Source: an uncultured Pseudomonadota bacterium
GTDB taxonomy: Bacteria; Myxococcota_A; UBA796; CAJQPC01
Assembly (NCBI GenBank): GCA_913060515.1
Contig: CAJXRZ010000069.1
Coordinates: 1 to 34,071 of the forward strand
Direction: 5' to 3'
DNA length: 34,071 nucleotides
In this document: in pieces, positions 1 through 8,079 of the stretch
Numbering within the stretch: position 1 is the stretch's first letter
Layout: the number at the start of each line of letters is the position of its first letter
The notes under the pieces: model-generated
What the model was told of the DNA's origin: nothing
The model's input: the letters and a program-made list of their open reading frames with translations, nothing else
Databases searched by the model: none
Program-made: the position numbers and the translations under genes

Positions 1-50
1 GATCTACACTATCCTCTTCGTCGGCAGCGTCAGATGTGTATAAGAGACAG
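1..50 (+). other. Illumina Nextera i5 adapter (artefact)
   Basis: This is not genomic DNA. Positions 1-9 are the end of the P5 arm, 10-17 are the index TATCCTCT, 18-31 are the Nextera read-1 arm, and 32-50 are the 19-bp Tn5 mosaic end used in tagmentation. Genomic sequence starts at 51. Any open frame crossing this block is spurious. Confidence 0.98.
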
Positions 51-203
51 GGGCCATGGGGAGGGCTCCTTCGGAAGGGATTGTCTTGTCAAGACCTGAG
101 CACACTGACAGATGGAAGATCTCTCGGCCAGCCCTATCTTTCCCCTGAGACGCAGAGGCCCACCAGATCCTTCTTTCACGCCGATTACACGCCCTTACAA
201 AGA

Positions 204-231
204 ACGCCCCTGAAGCCACGCTCAGGGGCGT
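204..231 (-). terminator. Intrinsic terminator of the coiled-coil gene
   Basis: A perfect 10-bp stem (ACGCCCCTGA with TCAGGGGCGT, 8-nt loop) lies about 50 nt beyond the stop codon of the minus-strand gene that ends at 282. Read on the minus strand it is followed by TTCTTTGT, a short U-rich tail. The rest of 51-281 shows no supportable gene; it also contains the inverted repeat GTCTTG-T-CAAGAC at 83-95, of unknown role. Confidence 0.65.
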
Positions 232-281
232 GAGATCAGGGGCGGTCTTGTTGCTCAGCGGGGGCCGAAGCCCAACGCGCT

Positions 282-1217
282 CTACTGCTTGCGCTCGGCC
301 TTGGCAGCAGCGTTCTCAAGCTCGGTGGCGAAGCTGGCCAGGTCGACCTCCTTGCCCATCTCGCTGAGGATCTGTGCCTGTGCCAAGTTGAGCTGGGCCT
401 GGGCCATGTCACGCTGTGCGGTCAGGGAGGCCACGGTGGCCTTCTGGGCTGCGACAGCCTCCTTGTTGATCTTGAGCTGCTCAGCGGTCAGCTCCTTCTC
501 GGCCTTGGCCACTTCCACCTGGTCGGCGGCAGCGTCGACCTTCTCGTCGGCGACATCCTTGGCGTCGTCCACATCCTGCTTGGCGCGCTTCTTGTCGGCC
601 TTGGCCTGCTTAAAGGCACCCTTGGCGTCCTTGGCAGCGGCAGCAGCACGGTCCTGCTCAGCCTTGGCGCGCTCCAGGTCCGCTTCGACGGCGGCCACCT
701 TGGCGGCGCCCTCTTCCTTGACGGCCTTGACGGAATCCTTGGTGGAGTCCAGCTCCGCCTTGGCAGCCTTGGCGACAGCCTTGGCAGCCTTCTTCTCGGC
801 CTTGCGCAGGTTCTTGAGGCGCTTGACCTCGGCCTTGGCCAGGGCCAACTCGGACTCGGCGTCCTTCATCTGTCCCTTGGCGTCCTTCTTCTCGCCCTTG
901 GCTTCCTTCAGGTCAGCCTTGGCACCGTCGACCTCACCGCTGGCCTCCGTCTTGACGGCGCGCATCTCGGCCTTCTCATCGCTGACCTTGTCCTTGTCCT
1001 GGCTCAGCTCGGACTTCTCCGCCTTCTTGTCGCCCTCGAGCAGCGCCAGAGCGAGCTCGGCGTCTTCGATCTGGGAGTTCAAGTCGGCGATGCGGGCCTT
1101 GATTGGATCCAGCTCGGCGGACTTGGTGGCGGGGATGGCTGCGACCTGCTCGGCGCTAAGGGAAGGGCCGGCAAAAGCAGAGGGCATCAGTAGCGAAAGG
1201 AACAACAGGACAGACAT
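282..1217 (-). CDS. Exported Ala/Lys/Glu-rich coiled-coil protein
   Basis: A 311-residue protein with a hydrophobic leader (MSVLLFLSLLMPSAFA, predicted cleavage before GPS). Almost everything from about residue 35 to 305 is built from Ala, Lys, Glu and Asp in heptad-like spacing, without Pro or Gly breaks that would end a helix, so a long periplasmic coiled coil is likely. A strong ribosome site (GGAGGA) sits just before the ATG at 1217. No catalytic motif is visible. Low-complexity resemblance to TolA-like or OmpH-like helices is expected for any such composition and is not evidence of homology. It is divergent from the aminopeptidase gene and has its own terminator at 204-231. A periplasm-spanning or scaffolding role is inference only. 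Confidence 0.8.
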   Translation of the reverse strand: MSVLLFLSLLMPSAFAGPSLSAEQVAAIPATKSAELDPIKARIADLNSQIEDAELALALLEGDKKAEKSELSQDKDKVSDEKAEMRAVKTEASGEVDGAKADLKEAKGEKKDAKGQMKDAESELALAKAEVKRLKNLRKAEKKAAKAVAKAAKAELDSTKDSVKAVKEEGAAKVAAVEADLERAKAEQDRAAAAAKDAKGAFKQAKADKKRAKQDVDDAKDVADEKVDAAADQVEVAKAEKELTAEQLKINKEAVAAQKATVASLTAQRDMAQAQLNLAQAQILSEMGKEVDLASFATELENAAAKAERKQ

Positions 1218-1340
1218 GGATTCTCCTCCAGGAGTTTTGCTGGCCCCATTAACGCCTTGACATGCCCTTCACACGCTTACTTCTCGCTGACTCGGATCGG
1301 GATAAGCAGGCAAAACAGACCACATCTTGCAGGAATCTCC

Positions 1341-3866
1341 ATGTCCATGAGCTCCACCGCGCACGACGCACTCCTCGGCCACTCGGACCACGGCCCCGCC
1401 GCTGGATTCGCCAGCCCAGGCACCGATCCGGTCTACGCGCCCATCCCCGAGTTGGAGCCCACCCACCGGGACTTGGGGCTGCGCATCGACATCGCCGAGC
1501 GCACGGTTCAAGGCACCCTGACCCTGACCTTGAACGCCCGCGTCCGACAGGCCCGGACCCTGAGTCTGGACGCGGTGGGCTTCGAGCAGATCGTGGTGGC
1601 CTCGCAGGGGGTTGATTCTCGATACGACGGCAACAAACTGCATGTCACGCTGCGGGAGCCCTTGGCCCAGGGAGAGCAGACCACCCTCACCCTGATGTGG
1701 ACCGTGCGGGACCCCATGGCGGGTTTGCGCTTCAACAACGGCGGCCCCAACGGCACCTTCGCGGCCAGCGACCACGAGACCAGCCGGGCCCGCTACTGGT
1801 TCCCCTGCGTGGACCACCCCCTGGTTCGACCCACCGCTCGCATCAAGATCACCCACCAAGCTGGCCTGACCGCCCTGAGCGCCGGCGAGCTTGTCGGGAC
1901 CGTGGGCAATGGGGATGGTACGGAGTCCACGACGTGGCAGCTGGACCAGCGCACGCCGGCCTACCTGCTCTGTGTGGTGGTCGGTGATCTCGTCGCCTAC
2001 GAGGACGGAGCCTTCGACGGCGCCCCTCTGGCCTACTACGCCCCCAAGCCCGCCACCGCTGAGAGCCTGCGCCTGGCCTTTGGGCGCACCGGTGAGATGT
2101 TGGAGTACCTGACGGCCAAGCTGGACCGTCCCCTGCCCTGGCCCAAGTACTTCCAGTTCGCGGTCGAAGGCATCGGTGGCGCCATGGAGAACGTCTCTTT
2201 GGTGAGCTGGGACAGCGTCTGGCTGATGGACGAGCGCTACCACGCCGAGATGGGCTGGTTGGTCGACTCGGTCAACCTGCACGAGATGGCCCACACCTGG
2301 TTCGGCGACCGGGTGGTCTGCCGCGAGTTCGCCCACGTCTGGCTCAAGGAGAGCTGGGCCACCTACATGGAGGGCGTGTTCATCGAGGACACCCAGGGCA
2401 CCGACGCCTTCCACATGCACCTGCACGAGGACGCCATCGCCTACCAGGGCGAGGTCGCCAACCGCTACGCCCGCCCCATCATGACCCGCCTCTTTGAGTC
2501 CGGCTGGGACATGTACGACCACCACCTCTACCCCGGCGGCGCCTGGCGTCTGCACATGCTGCGCTGCGAGCTGGGTGACGAGATCTTCTGGTCCGGCGTG
2601 CGCAGCTATGTCGCCCTGTACGACGAGAAGGTGGCGGACACCGCCGATTTCCGCAAGGAGATGGAGAAGGCCAGCGGCACCAACCTCAACGCCTTCTTCG
2701 ACCAGTGGTTCTGCCGCGCTGGCTACCCCCAGCTCAAGGCCAAGTGGAGCGAGGAGGAGAGCACCGGCATCCTGCGCATCGAGCAGACCCAAGAGAACAA
2801 GGAGAAGGACATTGGTCTCTTCGACTTCCCGCTCCAGGTCGCCATTGAGCACGAGAGCGGCCAGTGGACCCAGCACAGCCTGCAGATCTCCCAGCGCGTC
2901 TCTGAGCTGCGCCTGCCGCTGATGGGCGGCGCCAAGCAGATCGTCATCGATCCCGAGACCCGCTTGCTGCACAGCTTGGACTTTGACCCAGGGCGTGACC
3001 GGCTGATCAACGCCCTTCAGAGCCCCCACGTTCGCGCCCGCATTCACGCTGGACAGGCCTTGGCCGAGAGCGGCGACGCAGTGGCCATTCAAGCCATCGT
3101 CGATGCCTGGTCCACCGAGTCCGGCTGGCAAGTACGCCGCGCTTGGGCCCGCTACCTGGGCGCCAGCCCCACGACCGCAGCCGCCCACGCCCTGGCCAAG
3201 ATCCTGGTCTTGGAGCAAGAGCCCCCCGTCATGACCGTGCTCTGCGCCTCCTGCGAGAAGCACCGTGATCCCGTCCTGGCCCAGGCGCTCTTGGACTGGC
3301 TGGCCGTCGGCGAGCGTCCCTACCGTGCCAGCGCCCACGCATTGACCGCGTTGGGCAAGCAGCGCGAGGCCGCCCCTCTGGACACCTTGCTCCAGGCGAG
3401 CGTGGGAGAGAGCTGGTGGGGCTGGATCCAGCGCGGCGCGATGGCTGGACTGGGGGCCAGTGGTCAACTGGAAGCGATTCCTCGCCTTCGCCAGGCCATT
3501 CTAGACGCCGATCTCCCCCGCAGCGTGCGCCTGGCGGCCATTCCGGCCTACGCACAGTGCGCTCGCATGCAGGAGCGCCCCATCCGTGAGGCCGCTCTGG
3601 CCGACCTGGCCGATGTCTCCCGTCACGCCGACTACGGCACCCGCATGGCAGCAGGCGCGGCCATCAAGGCCTTGGGAGAGGCTGGCGGTGTCGGCGAGCT
3701 TAAGGGCCTGCTGCAGCGCGTGGTCATCCAGGACAAGCCCCGGGTGCGCAAGATGGCCGAAGGCTTGGCCGCGCAAGACCCCGCCGCCGACCGCAAGGCC
3801 CTGGAGAAGATGGAAGACCGCCTGCGCAAACTCGAGGCGCGCTTGGCCAGCCTGGAAGCCCGTTGA
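1341..3866 (+). CDS. M1-family zinc aminopeptidase with C-terminal HEAT repeats
   Basis: Predicted cytoplasmic metallo-aminopeptidase of 841 residues that removes N-terminal amino acids from peptides. The substrate-binding motif GAMEN is at residues 280-284. The zinc site HExxH is at 314-318 with the third ligand Glu337 exactly 18 residues later, and Tyr397 (in LYPGGAW) fits the transition-state Tyr of the family. After the catalytic region, roughly 545-810 reads as Ala-rich helical repeats of HEAT type, as in the C-terminal region of many M1 enzymes, and the last 25 residues form a short charged coiled coil. The start at 1341 is preceded by AGGA at 1331; an in-frame start at 1257 would add 28 unrelated residues. 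There is no signal peptide. Its stop overlaps the start of the acetyltransferase gene by 4 nt, so the two are probably co-translated. Confidence 0.93.
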   Translation: MSMSSTAHDALLGHSDHGPAAGFASPGTDPVYAPIPELEPTHRDLGLRIDIAERTVQGTLTLTLNARVRQARTLSLDAVGFEQIVVASQGVDSRYDGNKLHVTLREPLAQGEQTTLTLMWTVRDPMAGLRFNNGGPNGTFAASDHETSRARYWFPCVDHPLVRPTARIKITHQAGLTALSAGELVGTVGNGDGTESTTWQLDQRTPAYLLCVVVGDLVAYEDGAFDGAPLAYYAPKPATAESLRLAFGRTGEMLEYLTAKLDRPLPWPKYFQFAVEGIGGAMENVSLVSWDSVWLMDERYHAEMGWLVDSVNLHEMAHTWFGDRVVCREFAHVWLKESWATYMEGVFIEDTQGTDAFHMHLHEDAIAYQGEVANRYARPIMTRLFESGWDMYDHHLYPGGAWRLHMLRCELGDEIFWSGVRSYVALYDEKVADTADFRKEMEKASGTNLNAFFDQWFCRAGYPQLKAKWSEEESTGILRIEQTQENKEKDIGLFDFPLQVAIEHESGQWTQHSLQISQRVSELRLPLMGGAKQIVIDPETRLLHSLDFDPGRDRLINALQSPHVRARIHAGQALAESGDAVAIQAIVDAWSTESGWQVRRAWARYLGASPTTAAAHALAKILVLEQEPPVMTVLCASCEKHRDPVLAQALLDWLAVGERPYRASAHALTALGKQREAAPLDTLLQASVGESWWGWIQRGAMAGLGASGQLEAIPRLRQAILDADLPRSVRLAAIPAYAQCARMQERPIREAALADLADVSRHADYGTRMAAGAAIKALGEAGGVGELKGLLQRVVIQDKPRVRKMAEGLAAQDPAADRKALEKMEDRLRKLEARLASLEAR

Positions 3867-4375
3867 GCACAGCCCAGCGCATCCGAGCCATGCAGCCCAC
3901 CGACTTGGAGGCTGTCTGGACCATCAACCAGGCCAACACCCCCGCGGTGGGCAGCCTGGATTTGGAGGCTCTGGGGCGGGTTGTGGAGCAGAGCCGTGTT
4001 GCCCTCGTGGTGGAACAAGGCAGTGAGATCCTGGGCTTTGTCATCTGCATGGCCCCGGACTCCACCTACAGCAGCCCCAACTTCCTCTTCTTCACCAAAC
4101 GCTATGCGCGCTTCCTGTACATCGACCGGGTGGCAGTGAAGGACTCTGCCCGCGGCAAAGGGCTGGGCCGCGGTCTCTACGAAGCTCTGCTGGAACAGAG
4201 CGCCGATCCCCTCACCTGCGAGGTCAACACGGTGCCCTTGAACCAGAGCAGCCTGGACTTCCACGCCAAGCTGGGTTTCCAGGCTGTTGGAGAGGGTCAG
4301 GCCAAGGGCTACACCGTGCGCTACTTGATGCGGCGCGTTTCCGCAGGACAAGGCGCGCGGCCCCCTGGCCGCTGA
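3863..4375 (+). CDS. GNAT-superfamily N-acetyltransferase
   Basis: A 170-residue acetyl-CoA-dependent acetyltransferase. The acetyl-CoA pyrophosphate loop RGKGLGRGLY follows the strand LYIDRVAV, and the C-terminal N-x-x-S-x-x-F-H-x-K-L-G-F block is the usual GNAT motif B. The N-terminal pattern (aromatic/NxAxTPAVG, then FVICMAPDSTYSSPNF) resembles the COG3818 group of predicted acetyltransferases, whose substrate is not known to me. The TTG start at 3863 overlaps the peptidase stop (TTGA); starting there keeps the first beta strand (QRIRAM), which the ATG at 3890 would remove, so I prefer TTG. Coupling to an aminopeptidase hints at a role in amino-acid or peptide N-acetylation, which is inference. 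A GC-rich stem at 4357-4372 overlaps the stop codon. Confidence 0.85.
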   Translation: MSTAQRIRAMQPTDLEAVWTINQANTPAVGSLDLEALGRVVEQSRVALVVEQGSEILGFVICMAPDSTYSSPNFLFFTKRYARFLYIDRVAVKDSARGKGLGRGLYEALLEQSADPLTCEVNTVPLNQSSLDFHAKLGFQAVGEGQAKGYTVRYLMRRVSAGQGARPPGR

Positions 4376-4478
4376 GATGTGGGCCAATTCCGCAGGAAAT
4401 GCCCTGGGAACGCTGCGAGCTCCAAGGTGCCGTCCTGGCGGGTCGCTGGGTGACTTAGCGGCGCTGAGCGCTCCTTCG

Positions 4479-5399
4479 CTACTGAATCGCCAGCGTCAGG
4501 GGGAAGCTTCCGGTCAGTGGCCCTCCGGGCTTGTCGAACTGGGCGCCCTCAAAGGCCTTGAGCACGCAAGCCTGAAGGCGCTCATCCTTGAAGGCCCCGC
4601 TCTGCATCTCGGCGCTGGAGACGCTGCCGTCGGCCTGGATGCGGAAGCTCACGGTCCCTGTGCCGCCCGCCGTCGGGTCGCGCTGAAGGGCCGCATCGTA
4701 GCAGCCACCAAGCTGCCCCTGGATGCCCACGACCCCGTTCTGGACCTGGGCGGCGGAGAGCTTTCCGAGCACGACCTTGGCCATCTCGCCGGAGACGCTG
4801 GCCTGGACCTTGGCCATGACCTGACCGTCGGCGCGGGCCAAATCGAAGCTGGAGTAGCCGGCCTCTGAGGCGGCACGCAGCACAGGCCGCAGGGCGCTGA
4901 AGGGCATGGTGGCGGGCGCCTCCACATGCAGCGTGGACTGGCTCCCGCTTCCAAAGTCCATGGAGGGGTTGGCCACGTCATCGATGAGGGTGGCGCCGCT
5001 GGTCAGTGTGATGGAGCGGGCCTTTGGTGTGCCCTTGGCGGGCGCTACCGTGCCGCCGATGAGCACCTGGTCAAAGACGCCCGCTGCGCTGCGGGCCGCG
5101 GCGGTGAGCACCCCGTAGGTGGTGTCCTCGCGGGCGGAGATGCTGATGCGCTCCTGGGTGGGGCAAGCCTCTTTGATCTGCTGCAAGGAGGCGCTCAGGG
5201 CCTTCCAGTCGTAGTCCATCGCCTCATCACAGCCACCGCCTTCGCAGACCAGCGGCGTTTGGGCCAGAGCGGGTCGACCCTCGGGGTAGAGGATGTCGTC
5301 GGCGCCCTGGATGGGGGTCCCTCCGGGCATCAGATCGACGCTCAGGGACATCTCACAGGGATTGGCGAGGGCGAAGGACGAGAACAAGGCCAGCAGCAT
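4479..5399 (-). CDS. Exported protein: two ExbD-like domains and an AgmX/PglI-type C-terminal domain
   Basis: A 306-residue protein with a short leader (MLLALFSSFALA, cleavage before NPC) and ribosome site TAGGAG before the ATG. The C-terminal part (about 215-306) has the pattern of the AgmX/PglI C-terminal, TonB-like domain: a Cys at 233 in GGCYDAAL, a strand with the GTVSFRIQADGSV pattern, a second Cys at 278, and F-x-x-P-x-G-x-x-x-x-x-x-P near the end. Residues about 62-118 and 155-200 each read like the periplasmic domain of ExbD/TolR (acidic strand, helix with paired Ala, then a short strand). No membrane anchor remains after the leader, so it would be soluble in the periplasm. The AgmX assignment is fairly secure; the ExbD-like reading is a visual judgement. 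It converges on the acetyltransferase gene across 103 bp. Confidence 0.75.
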   Translation of the reverse strand: MLLALFSSFALANPCEMSLSVDLMPGGTPIQGADDILYPEGRPALAQTPLVCEGGGCDEAMDYDWKALSASLQQIKEACPTQERISISAREDTTYGVLTAAARSAAGVFDQVLIGGTVAPAKGTPKARSITLTSGATLIDDVANPSMDFGSGSQSTLHVEAPATMPFSALRPVLRAASEAGYSSFDLARADGQVMAKVQASVSGEMAKVVLGKLSAAQVQNGVVGIQGQLGGCYDAALQRDPTAGGTGTVSFRIQADGSVSSAEMQSGAFKDERLQACVLKAFEGAQFDKPGGPLTGSFPLTLAIQ

Positions 5400-5441
5400 G
5401 GGACTCCTATAGGCTCTGAGTAGTGAGACACCTCAGCGCCC

Positions 5442-6191
5442 TTAGATCGTACCTTCACTGTCCCAGTTGGGGGTGAAAGACAAGCTGCGGCCCACGTTGC
5501 TGCCGCTGCTCTGATCCACCAGCCAGGCCTCGCCGTAGAGGTCCACGCCGGCCGGCGGTGTGCCAGGAGCAGCGATCAGGCCTCGGGCGTCCTCGAGGGG
5601 GGAGACGATGGCAGAGGTCTGCTGGATCAGCGTGCTCGTGCCACCGATAAAGCCTTGTTCAAAGGCATAAAGACCCCAAAATATCTCCAGATTTGCGGCG
5701 CCATAGGTGAAGGCGCGAACCTCCAGATCCTCTGTAGGAAGCTGGGCCACGCCCAAGCCACCGCCCTCGGTCAGATGTCCGGCGCAGAGGATGGCGGGCT
5801 CCCCTTCTGGCAGGGCCTCCAGCCACAGCTCCGCAATGGCGTCCTCTTGGCCTGGCTCAAAGAAGACCAGGGCCCAGAGCTCTGGGGTCTGGGGCAGCGC
5901 GCTGGTGTCCAGCTGCAGGCGTCCCGCCGCGTCGGTTTGCACCGTCACCCGGCTCTCTGGGAGCAAGCCCCCGGCGTAGATGTCCACCTCGTAGCTCTCT
6001 AAAGCCAGCTCCTGCTTTCCATCCCGGAGGGCAACGCTGAGCGTAGTCTGGCTCTCGCCCACCCAACGAATCAGGCTGTGCTCGGCCGACTGAGGCGCCA
6101 AACAGAAGGCCTGCGAGGCCACCTGAGCGTCTTTGAATTCCAGGCCGCCAGAGCAGCCCACCAGCGAGAGAAACACCGCGCTCCAGATCAC
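5442..6191 (-). CDS. Predicted lipoprotein coupled to the subtilisin-like protease
   Basis: A 249-residue protein starting at GTG with a short lipoprotein leader; the lipobox LVGC puts the acylated Cys at residue 13, followed by SGGLEF. The body is beta-rich with no recognised domain and contains several Cys (for example in QAFCLAP and AILCAGH) that could form disulfides. Its GTG overlaps the stop codon of the upstream protease (GTGA at 6188-6191), so the two are almost certainly co-translated. No start lies upstream in this frame that would lengthen the leader. A role as partner, substrate or inhibitor of the protease is possible but is inference from position only. Confidence 0.75.
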   Translation of the reverse strand: MIWSAVFLSLVGCSGGLEFKDAQVASQAFCLAPQSAEHSLIRWVGESQTTLSVALRDGKQELALESYEVDIYAGGLLPESRVTVQTDAAGRLQLDTSALPQTPELWALVFFEPGQEDAIAELWLEALPEGEPAILCAGHLTEGGGLGVAQLPTEDLEVRAFTYGAANLEIFWGLYAFEQGFIGGTSTLIQQTSAIVSPLEDARGLIAAPGTPPAGVDLYGEAWLVDQSSGSNVGRSLSFTPNWDSEGTI

Positions 6192-7930
6192 CGGCGACGC
6201 CGCATCAGGAGCAAGCCGCCCATGGCCAAGAGCCAGGCTGCGCTGCTAGAGCGTCCCCCGGTGCTGCAACCCTCTGGCTCAGGGGGCCCTGGAGTGCGCT
6301 TGACCTTGAACTCCACCGCCTCAGACCACGCACCGGGGCCCCAAGCATCCACCGCGCGCACCTTTGCGCCGTAGTAGTTGCCGTAGTCCACGTCCGGTCG
6401 CATATCGAGCTGAGGCTGGTCCAAATCTGTGATGTCCCAGGCTGCGTCGGGATCCTCGGCCAGCCACATGCGCACTTCGTAGAGCAGGGGCTCGCCATCG
6501 GCATCGACTGCAGGGCTCCAGCGCAGGGTGGCCTGGTCCAGGTAGACGTCCTCACCGGGGCTCAGATCCTGAGGCACGCCGGGCGGCTGGTTGGCGATGG
6601 CCTGGACGGCGGCGCCGGCGTCGATGCGGCCGCAGCCGTAGAGCACGCTCTCCCCGTCCTCGTCGTACTCGGCCTCCTCGGGGTTCACGCGCACGGCGGT
6701 CTGACAGATCACATCGACCGCAGTCCAGATGTCCAGGCGCGGGTTGGACGCGAACATCAGCGCAACCACACCGCTGACCACAGGCGCCGCAGCCGAGGTC
6801 CCGGAGAAGCCTCCGGTGTAGTTGTCGTCCCCCTTGTGGGCACCGTAGCCCTCCTCTCCGGTGATGTCGGTGGTCACCATCATCGGTCGGCCCCAGTCCC
6901 CGCTGGAGGCCACGATGTCCATGTTCTTGCCGTAGTTCGAGTAGGCCGCCAGGCGGTCCTGATCGTTGAGCGAGCCCACGCCGATGGTGGAGCTCACCCG
7001 CATGTAGCCATCGTTGCTGTTGTCGCAGTCGTCGTTGCCCATGGACATGACCCACGCGCTGCCGTAGCCGTTCCGGCCGACCTCCTCTGCGTGGTACAGC
7101 CCGTCGAAGACCACCTCGGGCAAGGTAAAGGAGGCGCATGTCTCCGAGTTGCCCCAGGAGTTGGAGAGCACTCCGGCGCCGTTGTCGACCGCGTAGACGA
7201 TGGCGTCATGGATGTCGGACCACTCGTTGATGGCCCCCAAGATGCGAACGCCCATGATCTGCGCTTGAGGCGCAACCCCGGTCACGCCCAGGCCGTTGTC
7301 GCCCTTTCCCGCTGCCAATCCAGCACAAGCAGTGCCATGGCCGTGGCCGCTGTAGCTCAGGTCCGGGTTCTCATCGCCCACCGAGTCCGAGGTAAAGCCA
7401 GACACGATGTCCAAGTCTGGGTGGCTGGTGTCCACACCCGAGTCCAGAATCGCGATGATCAGCCCTTCACCCTGGGTAATCTCCCAGGCTGGGAGCACGT
7501 TGATGTCGGAGCCTGGCAGGCTGGAGTCGCTGGCTTGGCCCACATTGCGCAGGTGCCACTGGTCTTCAAAGAAGGGATCATTGGGCAGCGCGTGGGGATG
7601 CAGCTCTACCGCCATGTTCGGATGGGCGTAGCGCAGCCGGGGATCGCCTTGCAGGAAGGCGGAGAGGGCTAGCTCGTCATGTCCGGGGCGCATCTGGACA
7701 CGAAAGGTGGCCGGTCCGCCGTTCAGGCGCCTGATCTGATCCACTCCGTCAAGATCCCTGACCCAGTCCGCATCTTCCGTTTTCAGGCTGACGATCAAGC
7801 TGCCCGTGCGCCAGACCGGAAGATCTTCCTGGTAGTACTGCCCGTCTGCGCCAAGAGACAGCGGGATGCCAACGTCCAGTGGGACGGGATCCGCAGCCAG
7901 TGCGAGGGGGAGCAAGAGCAGCGCCAACAT
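6188..7930 (-). CDS. Secreted subtilisin-like (S8) serine protease with MYXO-CTERM-type tail
   Basis: A 580-residue secreted protease. The leader is MLALLLLPLALAA, and the N-terminal region (about 30-130) is a propeptide of the kind found in S8 proteases. The catalytic triad is clear: Asp163 in AILDSGVD, His198 in GHGHGTACAG and Ser379 in FSGTSAAAP. A fibronectin-III-like segment (about 455-550) follows, then GCSTGG, a hydrophobic stretch and four Arg, which is the MYXO-CTERM type of sorting tail: cell-surface retention and later release by a myxosortase is known for this tail class. The start at 7930 has CGGAG just upstream; the frame is open to 8023 but the extra 31 residues are charged and unlike a leader. 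It is translationally coupled to the downstream lipoprotein. Confidence 0.93.
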   Translation of the reverse strand: MLALLLLPLALAADPVPLDVGIPLSLGADGQYYQEDLPVWRTGSLIVSLKTEDADWVRDLDGVDQIRRLNGGPATFRVQMRPGHDELALSAFLQGDPRLRYAHPNMAVELHPHALPNDPFFEDQWHLRNVGQASDSSLPGSDINVLPAWEITQGEGLIIAILDSGVDTSHPDLDIVSGFTSDSVGDENPDLSYSGHGHGTACAGLAAGKGDNGLGVTGVAPQAQIMGVRILGAINEWSDIHDAIVYAVDNGAGVLSNSWGNSETCASFTLPEVVFDGLYHAEEVGRNGYGSAWVMSMGNDDCDNSNDGYMRVSSTIGVGSLNDQDRLAAYSNYGKNMDIVASSGDWGRPMMVTTDITGEEGYGAHKGDDNYTGGFSGTSAAAPVVSGVVALMFASNPRLDIWTAVDVICQTAVRVNPEEAEYDEDGESVLYGCGRIDAGAAVQAIANQPPGVPQDLSPGEDVYLDQATLRWSPAVDADGEPLLYEVRMWLAEDPDAAWDITDLDQPQLDMRPDVDYGNYYGAKVRAVDAWGPGAWSEAVEFKVKRTPGPPEPEGCSTGGRSSSAAWLLAMGGLLLMRRRR

Positions 7931-8079
7931 GGGGTTCTCCGAGGAGCGTGCAGGGTACCTGAGCGCTCGCCGCCCGTCTGTGAGGAGAGCGTCCAGATCC
8001 TTTCTGTTGCTTTCCCGAAACACACCGCCGCCCTGAACCGGGTAGAAGGGCGCCAGTCACCCCCTCGATGGAGCGAACC

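Noticed and set aside
51-281. Short open frames on both strands left of the coiled-coil gene
   Set aside because: Those that reach the edge are translated partly from adapter, and none has a ribosome site or recognisable sequence.
289-1260. Ser/Ala-rich plus-strand frame opposite the coiled-coil gene
   Set aside because: Mirror of the Lys/Ala/Glu repeats; the minus-strand frame has a ribosome site, leader and terminator.
1257-1285. TTGACA as a -35 box for the aminopeptidase gene
   Set aside because: No acceptable -10 lies at 16-18 bp spacing (the best candidate, TTACTT, is only 14 bp away).
1269-3467. Long minus-strand open frame opposite the aminopeptidase gene
   Set aside because: It is a by-product of high-GC codon use on the plus strand; its composition is low-complexity Gly/Val/Leu/His and no domain is seen, whereas the plus frame has a full M1 active site.
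4357-4372. GCGGCC-CCCT-GGCCGC stem as terminator of the acetyltransferase gene
   Set aside because: It overlaps the coding end and has no U-tract; such short stems are expected by chance at this GC content.
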